Source: Bacteroidaceae bacterium
GTDB taxonomy: Bacteria > Bacteroidota > Bacteroidia > Bacteroidales > Bacteroidaceae
Assembly: GCA_017536695.1 (NCBI GenBank)
Contig: JAFXGX010000008.1
Coordinates: 1 to 54,643, forward strand
Length of the DNA: 54,643 nt
Reading direction: 5' to 3'
Shown here: one piece after another, positions 29,707 through 36,347 of the stretch
Numbering within the stretch: the first letter of the stretch is position 1
Layout of the letters: each line of letters starts with the position of its first letter
The notes under the pieces: model-generated
Databases searched by the model: none
The model's input: the letters and a program-made list of their open reading frames with translations, nothing else
Told to the model about the DNA's origin: nothing
Translations under genes and position numbers: made by a program

Positions 29707-29776
29707 AAAAACCCCGCTAGCGCTGGAGTGGTAACAACGGGCGGCAAGGCCCATAAATCCAGGCTAACGGGTTTTT
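29707..29776. terminator. 70-nt long multi-step hairpin at the element's left end
   Basis: AAAAACCCCGCTAGC at 29707-29721 pairs with GCTAACGGGTTTTT at 29763-29776 (one bulge, G-T pair). Inside, CTGGA pairs with TCCAG and ACGGGC with GCCCAT. Both strands end in T runs. It lies 28 bp beyond the last element gene and can act as a terminator; a site or RNA role is also possible. Confidence 0.6.
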
Positions 29777-29803
29777 GTTGCGGCAAAGGTAATAAATTAT
29801 TTT

Positions 29804-30088
29804 TTAATCTTCCACGTATTTAGTATAAGTTGAGGCGCAGAGCGTGTAAATATCCCAATAGGGTATAAGTTCGCTATAATTGGCCCGCAAGATCATAAGC
29901 CCGGCCGCCGTTGCTTTGAATTGCTTTTGTAACTCTTTACCTGGCGGGGCTGACGCAATTTGTATAGGGAATAAGTGGCCGCGTGTTTTTGCGCTAATTA
30001 TTCCGTATTGGGTTGGGTTCTCTTTCTGCATTTCTTCCAGCTGGGCGGCCATTTCATTAAATGCAGCACCAAAAGAATAATTATTCAT
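29804..30088 (-). CDS. Hypothetical 94-residue element protein
   Basis: Starts MNNYSFGAAFNEMAAQLEEM and ends TLCASTYTKYVED. The N-terminal 25 residues are helical and acidic; the middle has SAPPGKELQKQFKATAAG. No signal peptide, membrane segment or known motif is seen. It is the last gene of the element, about 240 bp from the next, with a long hairpin beyond it. Function not recognised. Confidence 0.6.
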   Translation of the reverse strand: MNNYSFGAAFNEMAAQLEEMQKENPTQYGIISAKTRGHLFPIQIASAPPGKELQKQFKATAAGLMILRANYSELIPYWDIYTLCASTYTKYVED

Positions 30089-30331
30089 ATTTCTTTACTT
30101 TACGTTTGTTGAGGTTATCAAAAAGGGGCTATAAGGCCCAAAGTTCCGCAATTTCAAAAAATTGCTTACGTTCGCGCGAGGGTGGGGGCGAGGTTTAACA
30201 GCATACCCCCCTTTTAAAAAACACCCCCCCCGGGTGGCTCAATGTTTTATGATTAAGGCGGCCGGGTGTGTGCTGCAAAATGATATAAAATATAATGTTT
30301 TTTGCCTTTCATTTGCGCTATTTCCTTTGAT
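30089..30331. other. Intergenic spacer in the element with C/G tracts
   Basis: No gene seen. It holds runs such as ACACCCCCCCCGGG (eight C) and GAGGGTGGGGGCGAGG, with AAAATTGCTTACGTTCGCGC just left of them. This could hold a promoter for the 94-residue gene or a cis-acting site; nothing definite was recognised. Confidence 0.4.
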
Positions 30332-30922
30332 TTAAACTATATATTCGGTTTGTTTTGTTCTCCTTATGGCGTGCGTTAAATCCATTTGCATAACGGCCGG
30401 GGTTCTACCTAAATAGCCTATATGTTCCCCGGGATAATACACCCGCCGCCCTACATAATGCCAAAAGGGAGTATCTTTTAAATCCGTGCTTTGCATCAAA
30501 CAGCCGCTTATATCCTTAATATCGGAATACGGGATAAAATAAGTATTTCCGTTCTTTTTGGTAATTGTTAGCCCACTTTCTCCGGCTATGAATGTGTTTT
30601 CAATGTCTGCGGCAAATTGTTTGTATGCACTTACTGGCGGCGTGGATATACAATAAACATCTTGCGTCTCATAGCCATTATAAACAACATCGTTAAAAAT
30701 ATAGACGCCGTTTTTCTTTTTCGCCTTGCATCTGATCGCATAGAAAAAATATTGATCCCAGCTAGGAATGCGCGCGCCGTGTTGTTGTTGGTAATTGTCA
30801 TTTGCTTGCTTGTTTAAGTATGCAAATACACCTACGCCAACCTCTTTAATATTTCCGTGTTCGTCATATATAATGCGGTCGGATTCATATATAAGTTTAT
30901 CTAAAAATTGTTGCTTTGTCAT
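30332..30922 (-). CDS. Hypothetical 196-residue element protein
   Basis: Begins MTKQQFLDKLIYESDRIIYD and is rich in Tyr, Asn and Gln, with segments IPSWDQYFFYAIRCKAKKK and FWHYVGRRVYYPGEHIGYLG. No recognised family, signal peptide or membrane helix. It starts one base after the stop of the 92-residue gene, so the two are co-transcribed with the primase-like gene. A role in element maintenance is inferred only from position. Confidence 0.65.
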   Translation of the reverse strand: MTKQQFLDKLIYESDRIIYDEHGNIKEVGVGVFAYLNKQANDNYQQQHGARIPSWDQYFFYAIRCKAKKKNGVYIFNDVVYNGYETQDVYCISTPPVSAYKQFAADIENTFIAGESGLTITKKNGNTYFIPYSDIKDISGCLMQSTDLKDTPFWHYVGRRVYYPGEHIGYLGRTPAVMQMDLTHAIRRTKQTEYIV

Positions 30923-30923
30923 A

Positions 30924-31202
30924 TTATTTCCTTTGATTTATATTAGTTTTTATTGTCAAATTGCTATTATCCGGGAGCGTTCCCCATTCCTCTAATAGGT
31001 CAAACATTCTTTTAATTTCCTCCGCTATTGCTGGCGGTGTCCGCGGCGTTTTCTTATACTTAGCGGCATAATCACAATAAACCTCTATAAGAGCGCACAC
31101 AAGAGCGCAAGCGCCATTAAATCCGCACTTTTTAGCTAGTGCATTTATGGCGTTATAGTCCTTTTCACTTAGTGAAAGATTTAGCCTTTTTCGTGCGCTC
31201 AT
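30924..31202 (-). CDS. Small protein with ribbon-helix-helix-like N-terminus
   Basis: 92 residues. MSARKRLNLSLSEKDYNAI, then NALAKKCGFN, resembles a ribbon-helix-helix DNA-binding start: a basic N-terminus, an RLNLSLSE strand, and two helices. The C-terminal half (PPAIAEEIKRMFDLLEEWG) is helical. It overlaps the primase-like gene by 4 bp, which suggests coupled translation and a possible role as a repressor or copy-control protein. The fold is judged by eye. Confidence 0.6.
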   Translation of the reverse strand: MSARKRLNLSLSEKDYNAINALAKKCGFNGACALVCALIEVYCDYAAKYKKTPRTPPAIAEEIKRMFDLLEEWGTLPDNSNLTIKTNINQRK

Positions 31203-32119
31203 AGTCCTATATTATCAAAATCGTGCTTTCCTATTTCGGTGCGTGCGATATAAAAGAAAGTGCCTATTTGTGTCTTATATTCCGGGTGCTTTAGTAGGTT
31301 GTTATATTTGCTTTCCGTTTGGCTGTAATCATAGCCGCTATATAGTGCGCTAATCCTATGCGCATAGCTTCGCCCGCTTTCTCCAAACGTTGAGGCCAGC
31401 GCGGAAAGTAGGCGCACCCAATCCCCGTAACTTTCCGTAATATCCCATTTGTTGGCCTCACAAGCTGAAATAACGGCCTCAACCTTTGCGGCTGTTTCGC
31501 TGGCGTTCAGTTCGCGGCCCAGGGTTTCCCGTGTGGTGTGTTCCCGTTCCGGCAAGGTATAGGCCCAGGGCTTGGCGGCTGTGTTTATATACGGGCTTTC
31601 ATCCCAGGAAATAAAACGCTTTCGGCTTATATCCTTGCACGCTTTATCAATCTCCAGCCCGGCGCGTTCAAAGTGATAGGCCAGGGCGCGGAAATATTCC
31701 CGGTGTTTGCTTGGATCTGCAATAGGAATTATTAAAACATACCCAGCCCCGCGGCAAGATTTGCCACAATATGCCACGTGCGGCACGGCTGAAATTATCT
31801 TCTTTAGATCCGTTCCGGCAAGGGCTGTATTTATTCCCTTTTCCGGCTTATAGTCAATATCTACACTAATAAAGCCGCTATGTTTTATAAGTCCAGCGCG
31901 GGAAACGTGGCTAAAAGTCCCGGAGGGTGTAAAGCAAGGCAAGGCGTCTTTTAGTGCTTGTTGTTTCGCCGGATCTTGTTCGGCCCTTAGTTCCTCAACC
32001 TTTTTCCGCCAGGTATCGGCCACAAGGGCACGGCCCAGGGAAATAGTTTCTATTTCGGTATCATCGCAATTTACGCAAGGTAAAAATGATACTTGCGCGT
32101 CAAAAATAGATTGATTCAT
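31199..32119 (-). CDS. Primase-like replication protein (BT4734/VirE_N-type with PriCT-2-like C-terminus)
   Basis: 306 residues. The N-terminal ~200 match the BT4734-like/VirE N-terminal domain found in Bacteroidales plasmids and elements, a relative of archaeo-eukaryotic primases. HSGFISVDIDYKP holds a D-x-D that could bind metal, and YCGKSCRGAGYVLIIPI and FISWDESPYIN follow. The C-terminal ~80 (SYGDWVRLLSALASTFGES) resemble primase C-terminal domain 2. It should act at the adjacent iteron array in priming replication. Catalytic completeness is not proven by eye. It begins immediately beside the iterons. Confidence 0.7.
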   Translation of the reverse strand: MNQSIFDAQVSFLPCVNCDDTEIETISLGRALVADTWRKKVEELRAEQDPAKQQALKDALPCFTPSGTFSHVSRAGLIKHSGFISVDIDYKPEKGINTALAGTDLKKIISAVPHVAYCGKSCRGAGYVLIIPIADPSKHREYFRALAYHFERAGLEIDKACKDISRKRFISWDESPYINTAAKPWAYTLPEREHTTRETLGRELNASETAAKVEAVISACEANKWDITESYGDWVRLLSALASTFGESGRSYAHRISALYSGYDYSQTESKYNNLLKHPEYKTQIGTFFYIARTEIGKHDFDNIGL

Positions 32120-32146
32120 AGAGGGTTATATATATGCGTTAAACGT

Positions 32147-32388
32147 GTGCAATATGTGCAATTGCACCTATCGCAAAAAGACGCTAAAGAGGTGCAAAGT
32201 ATATTATAAATATGTGCAATTGATTTAGGGGGATAATTAAAGCGCTGTAAATTATTAAACCTCAACGAATTAACTATATAGGTGCAAAGGTGCAAAATAG
32301 GTGCAAAATAGGTGCAATTGCACCAATTGCGGCCCATAGGTGCAAATGTGCAGCGCGCTATATATATAGCGCTGCACCTATATTGCAC
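32147..32388. repeat. Iteron array, candidate replication origin of the element
   Basis: Twelve copies of GTGCAA or its complement TTGCAC lie in 242 bp: forward at 32147, 32156, 32192, 32214, 32282, 32290, 32301, 32312 and 32340, reverse at 32162, 32318 and 32383. Two one-mismatch copies flank a 14-bp palindrome GCTATATATATAGC (32357-32370). The 32290, 32301 and 32312 copies are 11 bp apart, one helical turn. The array lies between the helicase-like and primase-like genes. Confidence 0.8.
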
Positions 32389-32407
32389 CAAACCGCTAGA
32401 GCTTATT

Positions 32408-33442
32408 TTATATATTATCCTCATCGGTGTTAATTTCGTTAAAAGGCAAAGAGTAATAAACGCGTTTTCCTTTTACCTCTCTTTCAAGGGCGCGGGTATC
32501 CGTTGCGGCTTTTATTGCGTCTTGCGCTGTTCGCTTGCTCTTTCCGTAATAGTCCATATATGCCGCCGCGAGTTCCCCAGCTGTTAAGCGTTCTTCATCT
32601 TTGAAAAGAGGTGTAAAAGCTTTAGAAAGTGCGGCCCATTTTTCAAGCTCTGTATTTCCCTCAGCTGGTGGCATTATCTTGAAATCCTCCGAGAATGTGA
32701 AAGAAAAGGCCGGAACGGGTGCAAAACGGCTGAAAGGCTGTGTAACTTTTGCCGTGTTGGTGTCCTTGTTTACCTGGTATATTTCCGCGCTCTTTTGCTG
32801 CATAATAGCGCCCAGGTGTCCGCGTGCCTCATCATTATATTTGTTAGTATGAATTAGCCCCAGGATAGCCGCCCCGCGTTGTTCTGCGTGGCTTTCCAGC
32901 TGGCGCACTACATCGCGGCTTTTTTCCTCATCGTTGAAAGATTGGCAAAGATCTACAACGCCGTCAAGAAATACGAAATCCGCGGCGTTTTCCTCAATAG
33001 CTTGCAACGTTGCGGCCAGGGCGTCCGCTGGGCCTCCATATCCGCGCAAGGTTACTATTTTAACACGTTCCGGCATAACGTTGAGGCCAGCCATAGAAAG
33101 CACGGCGCGGGCCTTTTGGCGTAACGTGTTTTTATCTTGTTCCGTATCAATCCACAAAACGGCCAAATTTTCCCGGCTGGGTGTTATGCCTATAAATTCC
33201 CCCTTTAGAGCTGCGACAATTAGAGCAAGGCCCGCCGCACTCTTTCCCGCTTTTTTAGGCCCTTGCAATGTGTGCAAGTTAGCCCGGGCAATAAGTCCGT
33301 ATTTGCCGCCCAGGGTAAAAAGAAAATCTATCGGCACATCTTCCCCCGCTACGTCTAGGTACGGCACAACGTGCCCGCCCTCCGCTGGTGTGTCTTGCTT
33401 AGGCCAATAGGTAAAATCTATTTTCTTGTTTTCTTTCATCAT
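32408..33442 (-). CDS. RecA-fold ATPase, RepA-like helicase candidate
   Basis: 344 residues. Walker A is GPKKAGKSAAGL (about residue 62), and Walker B is DFVFLDGVVDLC (about residue 145). AILGLIHTNKYNDEARGHLG resembles the sensor region of the AAA_25/RepA hexameric helicase family. The last ~80 residues (LTAGELAAAYMDYYGKSKRT) look like a winged-helix domain. Proteins of this group unwind origin DNA in plasmids and phages. It overlaps the Xis-like gene by 4 bp and lies next to the iterons. Confidence 0.8.
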   Translation of the reverse strand: MMKENKKIDFTYWPKQDTPAEGGHVVPYLDVAGEDVPIDFLFTLGGKYGLIARANLHTLQGPKKAGKSAAGLALIVAALKGEFIGITPSRENLAVLWIDTEQDKNTLRQKARAVLSMAGLNVMPERVKIVTLRGYGGPADALAATLQAIEENAADFVFLDGVVDLCQSFNDEEKSRDVVRQLESHAEQRGAAILGLIHTNKYNDEARGHLGAIMQQKSAEIYQVNKDTNTAKVTQPFSRFAPVPAFSFTFSEDFKIMPPAEGNTELEKWAALSKAFTPLFKDEERLTAGELAAAYMDYYGKSKRTAQDAIKAATDTRALEREVKGKRVYYSLPFNEINTDEDNI

Positions 33443-33720
33443 TTAAGGGGATTTGCTGCGCAATAACTAGTGGCACGGGCGGCCGCCTCTGCTTTGGTTG
33501 GTATCGGTTGCATCCTTTCGGCCCTCCATTGTTCCAGGGCCGCACGATCAAAGAGCACACGCCGCCCGCCGTATTTGAAAAATGGTATTTGCCGGGTGCT
33601 GGTTAGCTTATATAAATAGCTTTCTTTGAGGCCTAGAAATGCCGCCGCCTCTGCAAGGGATAAAAAGCCCGCCGCCATTTCTTCCGTTTGTGCTCTTTGG
33701 GTGTTCTTTTCTTCGTTCAT
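33439..33720 (-). CDS. AlpA/Xis-like helix-turn-helix protein
   Basis: 93 residues from the ATG at 33720; a longer frame upstream crosses the promoter at 33750-33781, so it is rejected. The motif FLSLAEAAAFLGLKESYLYK and FKYGGRRVLFDRAALEQW is the MerR-like excisionase/AlpA winged-helix fold. Such proteins bend att DNA to direct excision or act as activators. It is first in the operon with the helicase-like gene, opposite in role to the integrase operon to its right, which fits control of excision and replication together. Confidence 0.8.
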   Translation of the reverse strand: MNEEKNTQRAQTEEMAAGFLSLAEAAAFLGLKESYLYKLTSTRQIPFFKYGGRRVLFDRAALEQWRAERMQPIPTKAEAAARATSYCAANPLK

Positions 33721-33749
33721 ATTTTGACGCTTTATAGGTTTATTGAGCG

Positions 33750-33781
33750 CAAAAGTATAACGTAAGTAAAAGTAAATCAAA
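33750..33781 (-). promoter_or_regulatory. Promoter of the Xis/helicase operon
   Basis: On the minus strand TTTG (33781-33778), a 20-bp spacer, TACTTTTG (33757-33750): an exact Bacteroidetes promoter. It places the transcript start near 33743, 23 bp before the ATG at 33720. Confidence 0.8.
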
Positions 33782-33782
33782 A

Positions 33783-33829
33783 AGATAAACCCCCGCAAAA
33801 GTCCTTTGTTAACTTTTACGGGGGGGGGG
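33783..33829 (-). terminator. Terminator of the integrase operon with a G10 tract
   Basis: CCCCCGTAAAAGT pairs with ACTTTTGCGGGGG on the minus strand and TTTATCTTTTT follows. The right side includes ten consecutive G on the plus strand (33820-33829), likely to vary in length. It separates the integrase unit from the Xis unit. Confidence 0.7.
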
Positions 33830-33855
33830 ATAGCTTTAAAATTATTAGGTCGGTT

Positions 33856-34074
33856 TTATTCTGCGTTTTCTACGCCGTTAAGATCTTTGAAATAGGCTAA
33901 AATAGCCCTTGCCTTTCCGTCATTCCTTGCAAATAGGCGGTTGAAAAAATCTTCTAATATATCATAGTTTTCTTCATCGTTATAAAGCCATTCAGTTACT
34001 AACTTTTTACGATCTGCGTAATTTTCTAGTGCCTGGATCTCTTCCAAATGCTTTTGATATTCGTTATTATTCAT
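33856..34074 (-). CDS. Hypothetical 72-residue acidic element protein
   Basis: Starts MNNNEYQKHLEEIQALENYA and ends LNGVENAE; strongly acidic and helical throughout, with no known motif. It lies 5 bp after the 293-residue gene and before the terminator at 33783, so it is the last gene of the integrase operon. Small acidic proteins of elements can be DNA mimics, but nothing in the sequence shows this here. Function unknown. Confidence 0.6.
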   Translation of the reverse strand: MNNNEYQKHLEEIQALENYADRKKLVTEWLYNDEENYDILEDFFNRLFARNDGKARAILAYFKDLNGVENAE

Positions 34075-34079
34075 ATTCG

Positions 34080-34961
34080 TTATTTATTTAGGGTTTCAAA
34101 AATACTCTTTATTTGTTCGCTGCCTTTGCAGCTGTCCCGCGATCCTCCGCGAAAATCCGATATATACGGATCTATAACGTTACGGGCTTTGCGCTGATCT
34201 ATCCCAAAAGCTAAATAAAGCGCCTTTCTACGTATTGCATAGCCAAACGGGCCGGGTTGCATCGCATATATTGAAAACCTCCAGGCAAAAAAGGCAAATT
34301 GCGCGGCCGTTCCAAGCCAGGAAAGGCCCGTATTTGGGCGTTTTGGCTTAGGTGTAGATACTTGCCCCAAGTGATAAATAAAAGCCTCTAGCGGGCCGGA
34401 AATAAGCCCCGCACGTGTTAAGCTTTCATATAGTGCGGCCGCATCCTCAACGTTTAGGCGTTCAGCTTGTGGAATTGTGGCAATTTTTCCCCTTTTTATT
34501 GTGTCCAGCTCAACCGCCAGGCGTTGAGGTATCGTATAACGTTTAAGGGCTGAAATTTCCCCGCTTGTTATACTTAGCCCCTCAAAATCCAGGGCGCGGC
34601 ATATCTCACAAAATAAAAGATCCAGGGCGGAAATAACGGCCTCAACCTCAACGCGGGTGTTTTCCGCCTCAGCTTGTGCGGCTTTCTCTGCCTCAATGTT
34701 TGCCAGCTGTGCGCCCTTGTTTGGTTTTGGTGTTCCTGGAATATCCGCGAAATCTTGCCAGGCTTTGCGCTTTTCTCCCATTTCCTCCGCTATGCGTTCA
34801 AGATCCGCCGCCAGCTGTGCCCGGCGTTCCAGGATCGCGGAAAGTTCCCGGCCAATTTCGGCCCGGTTTGCTGCTGGATCGTGGCGCACATATTCCGCAA
34901 AGTTTCCGGCAAGATCTGCCGGGCTTGCGTTCATATATTCTAAACGTTCGTGTAGTTTCAT
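34080..34961 (-). CDS. Hypothetical coiled-coil element protein
   Basis: 293 residues. Residues about 30-110 are a predicted coiled coil (ILERRAQLAADLERIAEEMG, then EAEKAAQAEAENTRVEVEAV). The C-terminal half has TGLSWLGTAAQFAFFAWRFS and an alanine/lysine-rich end KALYLAFGIDQRKARNVI. I do not recognise a family. It starts 13 bp after the integrase stop on the same strand and is probably co-transcribed. A structural or accessory recombination role is a guess from position only. Confidence 0.6.
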   Translation of the reverse strand: MKLHERLEYMNASPADLAGNFAEYVRHDPAANRAEIGRELSAILERRAQLAADLERIAEEMGEKRKAWQDFADIPGTPKPNKGAQLANIEAEKAAQAEAENTRVEVEAVISALDLLFCEICRALDFEGLSITSGEISALKRYTIPQRLAVELDTIKRGKIATIPQAERLNVEDAAALYESLTRAGLISGPLEAFIYHLGQVSTPKPKRPNTGLSWLGTAAQFAFFAWRFSIYAMQPGPFGYAIRRKALYLAFGIDQRKARNVIDPYISDFRGGSRDSCKGSEQIKSIFETLNK

Positions 34962-34974
34962 AAGGCCCGGCGCT

Positions 34975-36153
34975 TTAATCTAGTATTCCGTTAAGAAGAT
35001 TTACGGCGGCTTGTTTCTTTTGGTCTATGATTGCCGCATAAATTTGTGTAGTCTGCACGTTTGTATGTCCTAAAAGCTTTGAAATACTATATAAGTCCGC
35101 GCCCTGGGTTAGTGCTAACGTTGCGAATGTGTGGCGGGCACAATGAAATGAAATCTTTTTAGTAAGCCCCGCACGTTTTACCCAGGTTCTTATATCGCAT
35201 TGGGTTGTAACTCTTTTAGGTAGAGTAAAAACAAGATCTTGCGGCCCTTTGTTTCCCCGTTCCGGCATAAAGCGGCGGGCCTCAGCGCTCAAAGGTAAAT
35301 ATATAATTTGGCGGGTTTTCTGCATCCTGGTTTCAATTTGCCACGTGTCCCCGTCCAGGTGTACGGCGTCCCAGGTTAAGCCCTCAATATCGGAAAGGCG
35401 CAAGCCGCAAAAGCAAGAGAAAAGAAAAGCGGCCTTTACTTGTTCGTTAGGGCATTTTGCAGCCGCAAGGGTTCTTAATTCCTCAGCTGTTAGATAGTCC
35501 CTTTCTGACGGCTGGGCTTGTGGCTTTTCGTTATCCTCAACAAGTGCCGCCGGATTTACTGAAATAAGGCCCTTTTTATATGCCTCATTCAATGCCGCCT
35601 CAAAGTTGCTGTAATAAAGCGCGCTTGTGTTTTTGGAAAGAGTGCCAGCGCCCCAACGCTGCGGCGCGTCTTTAAGGTAAGCGGCAAAACCCGCGCAAAA
35701 ATCCTTATCAATAGCGGCCAGGGTTACGGCGCGCCCTTTATATTCGCTTTCAATGTAGCGGCGCAAATGTGCGGCCGCGGTCTTTATTCCCTCCGCGGTG
35801 TTGCTGGTTTTGCGTCCGGCGTCCTTTGCGGCTTTTTCGGCTCTATCCTGGCGCTGCTGCATCCAATCCAATATAAGCACATAGCCGCCCTTGCGGTTTT
35901 TTATTCCGGCCTCCCCGTTTACGATCTCTTTAATCCTTTGGGCCTTGATCGCGTTCGCCGCGTCCATTGTTACGGCGTTTGCGTTCTTATCTTCTGCGGA
36001 TTTTTCCGGGATAATATAGAGCTTTAAAAATTCATAGGATCGCACCCCGTCCCGGTATATGTCAAGATAAATTGACTTGCTGCCTTTCGCCAGCTCTTTA
36101 AAACGAATTGTTACGGGTTCTTTAGCCCGTATCTGCTTTTTAGGCCTTGCCAT
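34975..36153 (-). CDS. Tyrosine recombinase (integrase)
   Basis: 392 residues from the ATG at 36153 (MARPKKQIRAKEPVTIRFKE); a longer reading to 36258 runs beyond the attR candidate and is rejected. A core-binding domain (residues about 100-210) precedes the catalytic domain. The catalytic residues are visible: Arg in FCGLRLSDIEGLTW, a Lys in the beta region, His-x-x-Arg in FHCARHTFATLA, His in LLGHTNVQTTQIYA with the nucleophilic Tyr. It recombines the att sites. Its promoter overlaps the right direct repeat, implying possible autoregulation. Confidence 0.93.
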   Translation of the reverse strand: MARPKKQIRAKEPVTIRFKELAKGSKSIYLDIYRDGVRSYEFLKLYIIPEKSAEDKNANAVTMDAANAIKAQRIKEIVNGEAGIKNRKGGYVLILDWMQQRQDRAEKAAKDAGRKTSNTAEGIKTAAAHLRRYIESEYKGRAVTLAAIDKDFCAGFAAYLKDAPQRWGAGTLSKNTSALYYSNFEAALNEAYKKGLISVNPAALVEDNEKPQAQPSERDYLTAEELRTLAAAKCPNEQVKAAFLFSCFCGLRLSDIEGLTWDAVHLDGDTWQIETRMQKTRQIIYLPLSAEARRFMPERGNKGPQDLVFTLPKRVTTQCDIRTWVKRAGLTKKISFHCARHTFATLALTQGADLYSISKLLGHTNVQTTQIYAAIIDQKKQAAVNLLNGILD

Positions 36154-36183
36154 ATCGTTAAATTTTATTGTTGTTACCGGGTA

Positions 36184-36217
36184 CAAATATAGGCATTTTT
36201 TCAATGCGAGTAACAAA
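36184..36217 (-). promoter_or_regulatory. Candidate integrase promoter overlapping attR
   Basis: On the minus strand TTTG (36217-36214), 22-bp spacer, TATATTTG (36191-36184). The -33 region lies within the direct repeat at 36209-36227, so bound recombinase could repress transcription. Confidence 0.55.
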
Positions 36218-36227
36218 CGAGTAACAA
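36209..36227. repeat. Candidate attR direct repeat
   Basis: AGTAACAAACGAGTAACAA, one mismatch from the left copy at 29680-29698. It lies 56 bp upstream of the integrase start. Confidence 0.55.
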
Positions 36228-36273
36228 AAAACGCGAAAAGTAACGTAAATTTTGGCAAGGTGTGGAAAGTAAA

Positions 36274-36303
36274 GTAAAAAAGAAAAGCGGCCTAAAAGCC
36301 GCT
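36274..36303 (-). terminator. Terminator of ychF
   Basis: On the minus strand AGCGGC pairs with GCCGCT (loop TTTTAG), followed by TTTTCTTTTTTACTTT. It lies 45 bp past the ychF stop, between ychF and the element. Confidence 0.75.
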
Positions 36304-36347
36304 ATATCAATGATTTATTTTTACTTTATTTTACTTACTTTTCTATC

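Larger units (their letters stand above)
29680..36227. mobile_element. Compact integrative element with its own replication module
   Basis: About 6.5 kb between lgt and ychF, bounded by imperfect 19-bp direct repeats. Contents on the minus strand from the right: tyrosine recombinase, two unknown genes, terminator; promoter, Xis/AlpA-like gene, RecA-fold ATPase; iteron array; primase-like gene, a ribbon-helix-helix-like small gene and two unknown genes; long hairpin at the left end. No relaxase, type IV secretion, capsid, toxin or resistance gene is recognisable. It must use another element or phage for transfer, or spread rarely. Boundaries are inferred from the repeats and composition change. 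Confidence 0.8.

Noticed and set aside
30140-30220. Origin of transfer in the C/G-rich spacer
   Set aside because: No relaxase gene is present and the sequence does not match any nic site I can recall.
32116-32424. 102-codon frame across the iteron array
   Set aside because: It is built from the GTGCAA repeats, has no family-like sequence and overlaps the flanking genes' ends.
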